NCBI GenBank assembly: GCA_018715105.1
Contig: DVMG01000007.1
Location: 1-23,976 of the forward strand
Direction of reading: 5' to 3'
Length of the DNA stretch: 23,976 nt
Origin: Candidatus Ventricola intestinavium
GTDB taxonomy: Bacteria; Bacillota; Clostridia; Christensenellales; Aristaeellaceae
Position numbers and translations under genes: made by a program. How positions within the stretch are numbered: position 1 is the first letter of the stretch; the number at the start of each line of letters is the position of its first letter. This document shows positions 7,725 through 14,575 of the stretch, one piece after another. Under the pieces are notes generated by a model, which was given only the letters and a program-made list of their open reading frames with translations, did not search any database and was not told the origin of the DNA.

Positions 7725-9635
7725 TTACGGCGTCAGGCCCAGCTCTTCATAGGCTTTGTCGATGGTTTCATTCCAGGCGTCCACGGTCTCCGGGCGCTCG
7801 GGCGCGCCGCACGTGCCGCATGGAGACAGCTGCGTGAAGGGATAACGGGTCAGGTCCCCGTACGTGATCTCCGTCAGCGGCAGATAGGTGCTGCGGACGC
7901 TGGAGCAGCGCGCCGTGGTATGGAATTTTTCACCGCCGTTTGGGTTGTAATACATCGGGGTCGAATCATCCGTCCGGATCAGCTTGCGCCCGTCGTCGTC
8001 CCAGATGATGATCTTCACGTTCTTTTTCCCGCGCAGGTTATTCCACAGCCACTCGTGGTTGTAGCCATCCTCGTTGGCAATACGCTGCACGCGCACGCAG
8101 CCGTGCGAAGCACGCTTGCCCAGCGCGCTCTCGCAGATGGAAAAATCCTCGTACCCATCCGCGGAAAAGATGGACGGCACTAGGTGCATCAGGTCGCCTC
8201 CGTTAAAGCGGATGGCGTAATTGCACCACAGATTGCCCGACCAGAAGCCCCCCGTCCAGCTGCACAGCAGGAATTCCCCCGATGCCGTCTCGTTGTAATC
8301 CGCATTGGCGCCGGTCGTGATGCCGGTGGAGCAAAGCAGCGTGGTCAGCAGCTTGCCCTCTTTGTACAGATAAAGCCGCTGGGTCATCTTGTCCACGATG
8401 ATGCCGTATTCCTGGTTGGGGGTCACGGTTTTGATGCGGCTTGCGCGCACCCAGCCCTGCTCCAGCTCGTCGCAGTCGTTATAAGCCTCAATCTTTGTCC
8501 AGCCGTCCTGCTCATCCAGCACCTTGACGGCGACGGACTCCCCATAAAAAAATCCCCGATGCTCGTCATAGGTTTTCCGGCTGCCGTTCGGGCCGTCGGA
8601 CAGATAGACCTTCTCCTTCTGATCCACGTCCAGCACCGTGATGTCGCTGGTCAGGCGCGCCCAGGCCGCCGCCTCGTCATAGGGATCAAACTCCCCGAAC
8701 CATCCGTTTTCAATCGCCGCCATGGCCGCCTCGATGGTCTCCTGCACCTGCGCCTGGGCAAGGGCAAGGGCCTCGGCCTCGGCCGCCTCACGGACTTCGT
8801 CCAGCTCCTGAAAAAGCGCCTGCTGGGTGGCCACGTCCGCCACGCCGGAGGCGCTCAATCCTTTCGCTGTCTGGTAAGCCTTGGTGGCTTCTTCGGTGGC
8901 CTTGCCGAATTTGCCGCCGCCATCTCCGCTGTAATAGCCCAGCTCCTTCAGTGCATTTTGGAAGGCAACCACTTCTTCGCCGGAGGAACCGCTCTTGAGT
9001 TCCGTCCCCACCAGCCCCTCCTCCAGCACGCCGTATCCGCGAATGGAAGGATCATCCAGCCGGTAACTATAACGCGCCACCACCGTCGGCGTGGGGCCCA
9101 GAATGTGGTTGTTTCCCTCGATGGTGTGCACCGTGTAGGAGCCGTCCGCCTCCTGCGTGACGTATTCCACGATGCCCACATGATCAAGACGGTTGTACTG
9201 ATACCACTCAAAAAAGATGAAATCGCCGGCCTTGGGCACATAGGGCCTGTCCGCGACGCTCACCCCGTCGCTGAGATAAAACTGCCCTTCTTCCCCTCTC
9301 AGCCCGCCATTCACAGTCACATAGCGGCCCTGCTCCTTAAACCACGCGGCGGATCCCTCGCAGCTTTTCTGGTGAGGGTAAAGCGTGCCCAGCATCGATG
9401 TGCCATAGAGTTCGTCGGCACGGCTGACGCACCAGGTTACAAACTCGGTGCACCACTCTCCGTATGCGTTTCCGCCCCACTCGCCGTATTTGCTGTAGCC
9501 GCCCGCCGTGGCGGTGTAGCCCAGCTCGCTGATGGCGACGGAGAGCACCATCTCCCCGCTTCGATCGGAATCCGCCTGCGCGGCGCAGCCAAAGAGCAGG
9601 GAAAGGGCAAGCAGCAGGGTGACGAAGTATTTCAT
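7725..9635 (-). CDS. Exported CHAP / peptidoglycan-binding / SH3-like / L,D-transpeptidase fusion protein
   Basis: A 636 aa predicted wall enzyme. Residues 1-20 are a hydrophobic signal with a lipobox-like LLFGC (Cys17); an AQA cleavage site at 19-21 is the alternative. Residues about 40-200 resemble a CHAP/NlpC-like amidase, with Cys62 (EWCTEFVTWC), His152 (LDHVGIVEYV) and Glu173 (HTIEGNNH). Residues 212-277 look like PG_binding_1 (GSSGEEVVAFQNALKELGYY). An Ala/Glu-rich helix spans 277-310, and 340-404 is SH3-like. Residues 408-548 are a YkuD L,D-transpeptidase with His484 and SHGCVR at 510-515 (Cys513). The tail at 560-612 has His572, Cys577, Cys606 and Cys609. The ATG at 9635 follows GGAGG at 6 bases. 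Hydrolase and cross-linker in one chain suggests coordinated wall remodelling (inference). Confidence 0.88.
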   Translation of the reverse strand: MKYFVTLLLALSLLFGCAAQADSDRSGEMVLSVAISELGYTATAGGYSKYGEWGGNAYGEWCTEFVTWCVSRADELYGTSMLGTLYPHQKSCEGSAAWFKEQGRYVTVNGGLRGEEGQFYLSDGVSVADRPYVPKAGDFIFFEWYQYNRLDHVGIVEYVTQEADGSYTVHTIEGNNHILGPTPTVVARYSYRLDDPSIRGYGVLEEGLVGTELKSGSSGEEVVAFQNALKELGYYSGDGGGKFGKATEEATKAYQTAKGLSASGVADVATQQALFQELDEVREAAEAEALALAQAQVQETIEAAMAAIENGWFGEFDPYDEAAAWARLTSDITVLDVDQKEKVYLSDGPNGSRKTYDEHRGFFYGESVAVKVLDEQDGWTKIEAYNDCDELEQGWVRASRIKTVTPNQEYGIIVDKMTQRLYLYKEGKLLTTLLCSTGITTGANADYNETASGEFLLCSWTGGFWSGNLWCNYAIRFNGGDLMHLVPSIFSADGYEDFSICESALGKRASHGCVRVQRIANEDGYNHEWLWNNLRGKKNVKIIIWDDDGRKLIRTDDSTPMYYNPNGGEKFHTTARCSSVRSTYLPLTEITYGDLTRYPFTQLSPCGTCGAPERPETVDAWNETIDKAYEELGLTP

Positions 9636-9755
9636 GTGATTCCTCCAAGAAAAATCGATACGCGGCCTTGCGCCGCGCAGGACAGCCGCGCAAAGCGGTG
9701 CAAAGAAGGCAGGAACGGGCGGTTCGCAAAAAAGCCTACCAGCCCTGTTTATAGA

Positions 9756-9783
9756 ACGGAAAGAAGCCGCTTTTTCTTCCCGT
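9756..9783 (-). terminator. Weak hairpin directly after the pseudouridine synthase stop
   Basis: On the - strand ACGGGAAGAA and TTCTTTCCGT form a 10-bp stem with one G-U pair around an 8-base loop, starting immediately after the stop codon. There is no good U-run after it (TCTATAAAC follows), so termination is doubtful. The rest of the 148-base gap to the wall enzyme start contains GC-rich inverted repeats, and I cannot name a convincing promoter in it. Confidence 0.3.
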
Positions 9784-10497
9784 TTACAGGAAAATTTTTC
9801 CTTCGCGGTCAAAACCGTCCGGAAAAAACGCACTCCATGGGGCCTGCTCCCTGGGCGGCAGGCAGTCAAAGCGCATCTCCTCTTTGCGTGTGGGATGCAT
9901 AAGGCCCAGATGGGCCCCCCACAGGGCAATCTGCTGGCCGGGCTGGCCTGCCCCATAGCGCGCATCCCCCCAGATCGGCCAGCCCGCGTGAGAGAGCTGC
10001 ACGCGAATCTGATGGGAACGCCCGGTATACAGTTTAACCCTGAGCAGAGTCAAACCGCTCGCACAGCCTGCGCGTGCAAAGCGCAGCCGGGCCGGCCTGG
10101 CTCCCGGGGTTCCGGGCGGCGCCACATGCACGGTATGGGTTCGCTCATCCTTGATCAGCCAGTCCGTCAGCTCCCCCTGTTCAGGGGCCTGCCCGCGCAC
10201 CGCAGCGACATACTGGCGGCTGAGCGTCCTTTCCCTCACCTGGGCGCTGAGCCGCTGCGCGGCCTTGCTCGTGCGCGCCAGCACCATCAGCCCGCCCACC
10301 GGCCTGTCAAGCCTGTGCACAAGCCCCAGATAGACCGCCCCGGGTTTTTGATATTTTCCGGCAAGGTATGCCTTCATCGTGCTGTGCAGATCCGCGTCGC
10401 CCGATGCGTCCGCCTGCGTGGGCATATTCGGCGGTTTGAGGACGACAAGCAAATGATTGTCCTCGTAGACGATGGATACGCCGTGAAAACGCTCCAT
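9784..10497 (-). CDS. RluA-family RNA pseudouridine synthase
   Basis: Isomerises uridine to pseudouridine in rRNA or tRNA. The 237 aa protein is the compact form without an N-terminal S4 domain. The catalytic signature GLVHRLDRPVGGLMVLART contains the Asp of the RLD motif, and the later TGRSHQIRVQLSHAGWPIWGDARYG is the conserved RluA C-terminal motif. The target nucleotide cannot be deduced. The ATG at 10497 has AGAGGG at 7 bases. An ATG at 10503 gives an ATGA overlap with the upstream methyltransferase but has only 1 base of spacing. Either way it is coupled to the methyltransferase, and the pair suggests an RNA modification unit. Confidence 0.88.
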   Translation of the reverse strand: MERFHGVSIVYEDNHLLVVLKPPNMPTQADASGDADLHSTMKAYLAGKYQKPGAVYLGLVHRLDRPVGGLMVLARTSKAAQRLSAQVRERTLSRQYVAAVRGQAPEQGELTDWLIKDERTHTVHVAPPGTPGARPARLRFARAGCASGLTLLRVKLYTGRSHQIRVQLSHAGWPIWGDARYGAGQPGQQIALWGAHLGLMHPTRKEEMRFDCLPPREQAPWSAFFPDGFDREGKIFL

Positions 10498-10499
10498 CC

Positions 10500-11369
10500 T
10501 CATGCCCTCTGCCAGCGGCCGCTGGTTCCGCAGGGCAGCACGCCGCCCGCCGTCACAGGCAGGCCGATCTCGTCGGCTGTAATGACCCCGCCAAAGCGCG
10601 GTTTCACCGTCATATCGATCATGTTGCCCAGCACGCTGGCCTGAAAGCCCGTGGTATAGCCGTTGATGAGGAAAAAGAGCGGATCTTCGCACAGCGCCTG
10701 CGCGCATGCGCTCACAAGGCCGTAGAGTTCATCTTCCAGATGCCAGATCTCGCCGCCCGGGCCGCGCCCGTAGGAGGGGGGATCCATCAGGATGCCGTCA
10801 TACCGCCTGCCCCGGCGCGTCTCGCGCTGCACAAACTTGAGCGCATCGTCGATGATCCAGCGCGTGCTTTCCTCCCTGAGGCCGCTGAGCTCGCGGTTTT
10901 CCCGAGCCCACTGCACCATGCCCTTGGCGGCATCCACATGGCACACCTGCGCGCCCGCGGCGGCGCACGCCATCGTGGCCCCGCCGGTATAGGCAAACAG
11001 GTTGAGCACGCGCACGGTCTTTCCCCGGGCGGCTTCCCCGCGCACAAGGCCGCTCATCCAGTCCCAGTTGACCGCCTGTTCAGGGAAGAGGCCGGTGTGC
11101 TTAAAGCCGGTCGGCCTCACATAAAAGCGCAGATCGCGATAGCGCATCACCCATCGCTCCGGCAGCTTCTTCAGAAATTCCCATGCGCCTCCGCCCTTTT
11201 CGCTGCGGTGATAGTGGGCCTGCGCCTGCCCCCACAGCTCCGGTTTGCGCGCGGGCCAGATCGCCTGCGGATCCGGCCTGCGCAGGCAGATTTCTCCCCA
11301 GCGCTCCAGTTTTTCGCCGTTTCCGCAGTCAAGCACCTCATAATCCTGCCACTGGTCTGCTAAAAACAT
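10500..11369 (-). CDS. RlmI-like class I SAM-dependent methyltransferase
   Basis: A 289 aa protein of the family typified by rRNA (cytosine-C5) methyltransferases RlmI/RlmK. It has an N-terminal part with YRDLRFYVRPTGFKHTGLFPEQ, then SAM motif I VLNLFAYTGGATMACAAAGA (about residues 120-139) and the catalytic-loop motif IV ILMDPPSYGRGPGG. It is shorter than RlmI and seems to lack the N-terminal PUA domain. The DPPSYG motif is typical of this family; substrate is unknown. The ATG at 11369 follows AGAGG at about 7 bases. It overlaps the downstream pseudouridine synthase, consistent with an RNA-modification pair. The 110-base gap to citC contains an 8-bp CCCTGCCG/CGGCAGGG inverted repeat without a T-run. 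Confidence 0.87.
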   Translation of the reverse strand: MFLADQWQDYEVLDCGNGEKLERWGEICLRRPDPQAIWPARKPELWGQAQAHYHRSEKGGGAWEFLKKLPERWVMRYRDLRFYVRPTGFKHTGLFPEQAVNWDWMSGLVRGEAARGKTVRVLNLFAYTGGATMACAAAGAQVCHVDAAKGMVQWARENRELSGLREESTRWIIDDALKFVQRETRRGRRYDGILMDPPSYGRGPGGEIWHLEDELYGLVSACAQALCEDPLFFLINGYTTGFQASVLGNMIDMTVKPRFGGVITADEIGLPVTAGGVLPCGTSGRWQRA

Positions 11370-11479
11370 ATCCGTTCCTCTCTGGCTGTCCGCCCTGCCG
11401 TGCGGCTGCCTGTCCCCGTGTCTTGCGGCAGGGGGAGCGCACTCCTGCCCTTCTTCCTGCGCGCGAATTCGCGGGCCGG

Positions 11480-12529
11480 TTAGTGATGCACGACGTCTTC
11501 GGCCGCTTTGATCCGGGCGACAGCCTCCCGGCCCTGGGGCCCGCTCAAATAGTCGTAGGTGGTTTCCGGCACAAGCGGCCGGATTTCCTCCATCCGGCCC
11601 GCCTTGATCAGCTGGCGCACATGCGAGGCACTGATGGCCTCCCCCTGCTCTTCCAAGCGCGGCACGATGATCAGCTCCACGCCCCTTTTCGGCAAAATGG
11701 CGGAGAGCGCCTCGTTATACAGGCTTGTCGCATGGGAAAAGGGCTCCTCGCCCACATACCGCCGTCTCAGGTTGAGCGCAGCGGCGATTCGCGTAAAGAG
11801 CGTCGCATCCAACTGCGCATGCGCGCGGGTGACGGTGTCCGCGTCCTTCAGAAAATAGGAGGGAAACGTAGCCGAAGAAATCATGTAGCTGCCCGACAAA
11901 ACAACGGACACATGGGGATACTGCGCGGCGGCGGCCTTCACCATGGCCAGCCTGTCGCGGCAGGGCACAAGCGACCGGTCCTCACTGAGCACAAAGAGCA
12001 CAACGCGCGCGTTTTCCTGCGCCGCGCGCCGCAGAAGCTCGCCGTGCCCCCGCGTAAACGGGTTGGCATTCATCACCACCGCCGCGCCGGGCTCTCCGCC
12101 CGCGTACGGCGCAAGCCCCTTCACATAGCGCGCAAAGCCATCCCGCCTGTTTTCCATGAAAACGAGGCTTCCCTCCACACGCGCAATCTCATAAAAGCCC
12201 AGCGGCTCAAAAAATCGGGCGCTTTCACACTTGGTGTAGAGAAATAAATGCGCATTCCCTCGCTCCATCTGAACCTGCACCAGGTGTGAGACGATGTCCG
12301 CCATCAGCCCCTCGCCGCGGTGCGCGCCATCGACCGCCAGGCAGCGCAGCGTGTTTTCAAACAGGGATCCGGTGGCGATCAGGCGCCCCTCATCATCCCA
12401 CATGCCGGCGGAATAGGTCAGGTGACGATCCCTGTCGATGCCCTCCGCGGTGAGCAAGGCATCCATCTGCGCCTGCGCGCGCCTGTCTTTGGGCGAAATC
12501 GCCGCCACCATGTATTCGCTCATGCGCAT
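11480..12529 (-). CDS. citC: [Citrate (pro-3S)-lyase] ligase
   Basis: Acetylates the thiol of the citrate lyase acyl-carrier prosthetic group, using ATP and acetate, to activate the enzyme. The 349 aa protein is normal length. Residues about 1-135 are a GNAT-like fold (LRCLAVDGAHRGEGLMADIVSHL, FYTKCESARFFEPLGFY-like region). The C-terminal nucleotidyltransferase domain begins at VVMNANPFTRGHGELL (the TxGH nucleotide-binding motif) and includes EAISASHVRQLI near the end. Two starts are possible: ATG 12529 (GGAGG at 4 bases) and ATG 12523 (10 bases). It is transcribed divergently from the citX-citG fusion, and citDEF is not in the window. A palindrome over its -10 box suggests repression. Confidence 0.93.
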   Translation of the reverse strand: MRMSEYMVAAISPKDRRAQAQMDALLTAEGIDRDRHLTYSAGMWDDEGRLIATGSLFENTLRCLAVDGAHRGEGLMADIVSHLVQVQMERGNAHLFLYTKCESARFFEPLGFYEIARVEGSLVFMENRRDGFARYVKGLAPYAGGEPGAAVVMNANPFTRGHGELLRRAAQENARVVLFVLSEDRSLVPCRDRLAMVKAAAAQYPHVSVVLSGSYMISSATFPSYFLKDADTVTRAHAQLDATLFTRIAAALNLRRRYVGEEPFSHATSLYNEALSAILPKRGVELIIVPRLEEQGEAISASHVRQLIKAGRMEEIRPLVPETTYDYLSGPQGREAVARIKAAEDVVHH

Positions 12530-12540
12530 TCCCCCTCCGT

Positions 12541-12558
12541 GTATCCTGTACAGTATAC
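12541..12558. promoter_or_regulatory. Candidate operator palindrome over the citC -10 box
   Basis: GTATCCTGTACAGTATAC is an 18-base inverted repeat with a perfect CTGTACAG core and one mismatched pair. It covers the -10 box and the expected transcription start of citC. A matching half-site (GTATACTG, 12793-12800) lies in the opposite-strand citXG promoter. A repressor binding both would co-control the divergent pair; no regulator gene is adjacent. Confidence 0.45.
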
Positions 12559-12580
12559 CACGAAAAACGCGGGGACGCAA
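12552..12580 (-). promoter_or_regulatory. Sigma-70-type promoter of citC
   Basis: On the - strand, TTGCGT (12580-12575) and TATACT (12557-12552) are separated by exactly 17 bases, about 22 bases before the citC ribosome binding site. The -10 matches five of six consensus bases; the -35 is weak. Confidence 0.6.
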
Positions 12581-12633
12581 TCACGCAAAACGCCTGTTTC
12601 CCCCTCCTCTTTTCTATTTCTCCATCGGTTTCT

Positions 12634-12660
12634 CCGGCGGTTTTTGCCGCCGGTCTTCTT
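12634..12660. other. Hairpin in the citC-citXG divergent region
   Basis: CCGGCGG (12634-12640) and CCGCCGG (12647-12653) form a 7-bp stem with a T-rich loop, followed by TCTTCTT. In a divergent region it cannot end either flanking gene. The rest of the 335-base gap (12530-12864) holds the two promoters and a CCTGCG/CGCAGG hairpin near 12718-12734; no gene is evident. Confidence 0.35.
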
Positions 12661-12770
12661 CGCCCCCGCGGGCTCTTTATTCGGCATCGCCTTTTGATGA
12701 AATGCGCACTCGCCATGCCTGCGTTTTGCGCAGGAGCTGTATCTGTGTGCACGCAATCCAAAGGCACCTG

Positions 12771-12799
12771 TGGATTTATGCGGAAGGGTATGGTATACT
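12771..12799 (+). promoter_or_regulatory. Promoter of the citX-citG gene (extended -10)
   Basis: TGGTATACT at 12791-12799 gives a TGN extended -10 with TATACT (12794-12799). The -35 at 17-base spacing is TGGATT, matching only three of six bases, as is usual for extended -10 promoters. The TGGTATACTG string is shared with the citC promoter on the other strand. Confidence 0.5.
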
Positions 12800-12864
12800 G
12801 ATTCAAGCAGCAATGCAACAACGTCATCATCATGGCGCAGCGGCGCATGGAGGGCAATGAATCG

Positions 12865-14361
12865 ATGGAAACCCTACGGGAACACACACCGGCACACCCG
12901 TCTGAGCCCGCCCGGGACCCTTCCGGGCAATCGGTCACGGTGGCGGACATGATGCAGGCGCGGGAGGCCCGCGCCGGGATGCAGCGCGCACTGCTCGCCC
13001 GCCGCGAGGGGGCCTGCGTCGTCTGCCTGTGCATGAACATCGCCGGACCAGTCAAGACGACGCCTGCCATTGAACGGGCTTTTTCCTATGCTGCGGATGC
13101 GGTGCGCGCGGTGCTTGCCCCGTATCCGGTCTTCTTTGATCAGGAAATCCACGAAAAAACGGGCCCCGAAGCCCTTTTCTGTGTTCAGGCGGATGCGATG
13201 GAACTCAAACGCCGGTTTTGCGGGCTTGAGGATGGAGAAGCGCTGGGCCGTCTGCTGGATCTGGATGTCATCCGGCCTGACGGAGAGAAGGTTTCGCGCA
13301 CGGAGCTTGGCCTGCCCGCGCGCCGCTGCCTGCTCTGCGGCGAACCCGCGCCGGTCTGCGCCCGCAGCCGTGCGCATAGCGTGCAGGCGCTCTTTTCCCG
13401 CGCGCATGAGCTGATCGACCGGCACTTTGAGCATGTTTTTGTTCAAGAGACCGGCCAAAATGCCCTGCGCGCGCTGCTGTGTGAGGTGGCCGTCAGCCCC
13501 AAGCCGGGCCTTGTAGACCGGGAGAATACGGGCGCGCATCAGGATATGGACATGTTCACATTCATCGACAGTGCCAGTGCCCTGATCCCCTATTTTGAAG
13601 CCTGCGCGCGCACAGGGCTTGCAAACCGGGGCGGCGATCCCGCCGCATGCTTCGACGCGCTGCGCGTGCCGGGGCTGCTGGCCGAGGCCGCCATGCGCCG
13701 GGCCACCGGCGGCGTAAACACGCATAAGGGCGCCATCTTTTCCCTGGGCATCGCATGTGCGTCGCTGGGTCTGGGGTATGGCGGGGCGCCGCTTCACGCA
13801 GAGGCCGTCCTGCAGCGCTGCGGCGACATGACGCGCCTGCGGATGCAGCAGGAATGGGGGCGCATGCGTTCCTCACAGGCGCGTACCTATGGCGAACGCC
13901 TTTACCGTACACAGGGAGTGGGCGGCGTGCGCGCCGAAGCGGCCGCCGGATTTCCGGGCGTGCGTGAGGCGTCGTTGCCGCGCCTGCGTGCCTGCCTGAA
14001 GGCGGGCCTGTGCCTCAACGACGCGTGCCTGTGCGCGCTTGTGGCGCTGATGGCCCGCACCCAGGATACCAATGCCCTGCACCGGGGAGGAATACGGGGA
14101 GCGCAGGCGGTGCAGGAAAAGGCCCGTTCTCTGGATGAGGAAATTTCAGGCGCGCTGGCCGCCGGACGGATTCGGGAAGAGATGCCGCGGCTGGCCCAAT
14201 TTCTGCGTGCCTGGAATGATGAGCTGTGTCAGGCGCGCATCAGTCCCGGCGGCTGCGCCGACCTGCTCGCGCTGACGTTGCTGATGCATTTCTCGCAAGA
14301 GGCGGATCCGGATTCGCTGGAAAATCCAAAGAAGGATTTCACCACCAAAAAACGCTTTTGA
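12865..14361 (+). CDS. citXG: CitX-CitG fusion: citrate lyase holo-ACP synthase / triphosphoribosyl-dephospho-CoA synthase
   Basis: Makes and attaches the citrate lyase prosthetic group. The CitG half forms 2'-(5''-triphosphoribosyl)-3'-dephospho-CoA from ATP and dephospho-CoA; the CitX half transfers it to the acyl carrier protein. The protein is 498 aa from ATG 12865. Residues about 25-190 are CitX-like (GRLLDLDVI at 128-136; RRCLLCGEPAPVCARSRAHS at 153-172). Residues about 195-480 are CitG-like (EVAVSPKPGLVDRENTGAH at 207-225; GGVNTHKGAIFSLG). Such fusions are known, for example in Haemophilus. GGAGGG lies 11 bases before 12865; in-frame ATGs at 12832 and 12847 have no ribosome site. It is divergent from citC; no citD, citE or citF is present in the window. 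Confidence 0.91.
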   Translation: METLREHTPAHPSEPARDPSGQSVTVADMMQAREARAGMQRALLARREGACVVCLCMNIAGPVKTTPAIERAFSYAADAVRAVLAPYPVFFDQEIHEKTGPEALFCVQADAMELKRRFCGLEDGEALGRLLDLDVIRPDGEKVSRTELGLPARRCLLCGEPAPVCARSRAHSVQALFSRAHELIDRHFEHVFVQETGQNALRALLCEVAVSPKPGLVDRENTGAHQDMDMFTFIDSASALIPYFEACARTGLANRGGDPAACFDALRVPGLLAEAAMRRATGGVNTHKGAIFSLGIACASLGLGYGGAPLHAEAVLQRCGDMTRLRMQQEWGRMRSSQARTYGERLYRTQGVGGVRAEAAAGFPGVREASLPRLRACLKAGLCLNDACLCALVALMARTQDTNALHRGGIRGAQAVQEKARSLDEEISGALAAGRIREEMPRLAQFLRAWNDELCQARISPGGCADLLALTLLMHFSQEADPDSLENPKKDFTTKKRF

Positions 14362-14394
14362 GAGAGGAACCTGACGGCAGCGATCGGAGCATTG

Positions 14395-14480
14395 AAATGC
14401 ATCGTGCATTTACTGTTTATGCATTTTCATTTGTATTCTTGCAATATATGATAAAAATCGGAATTTTAATTGATATGCAT
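14395..14480. promoter_or_regulatory. Clustered ATGCAT palindromes upstream of the MATE promoter
   Basis: Three ATGCAT palindromes (14397-14402, 14419-14424, 14475-14480) and a perfect AAATGCA-TCG-TGCATTT inverted repeat lie in about 85 AT-rich bases just before and touching the -35 box. They could be regulator sites, or simply a feature of an AT-rich patch in a GC-rich genome. Confidence 0.35.
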
Positions 14481-14508
14481 TGCCATTTTCGTTTCGCAAT
14501 GGTATAAT
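14480..14508 (+). promoter_or_regulatory. Near-consensus promoter of the MATE-regulator-kinase unit
   Basis: TTGCCA (14480-14485) and TATAAT (14503-14508) are spaced by 17 bases: 11 of 12 consensus positions. It is the strongest-looking promoter in the window after the marR one. It sits in a markedly AT-rich patch with ATGCAT at 14397, 14419 and 14475, and an AAATGCA/TGCATTT inverted repeat at 14395-14411. Confidence 0.75.
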
Positions 14509-14575
14509 GATCCTTCGTGGAGCGCATCACGCGCCGCCAACATCCCCTACCACAGGAAACAGAAAAAGGAAGCGA

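Noticed and set aside
8184..9902. A 572-codon plus-strand frame opposite the wall enzyme gene
   Set aside because: It is antisense to a protein with several recognisable domains and catalytic motifs, has no ribosome site and no recognisable domain.
11462..11473. CGCGAATTCGCG 12-base perfect palindrome after citC
   Set aside because: It is an isolated short palindrome with no T-run and no second copy noticed; chance in GC-rich DNA is sufficient.
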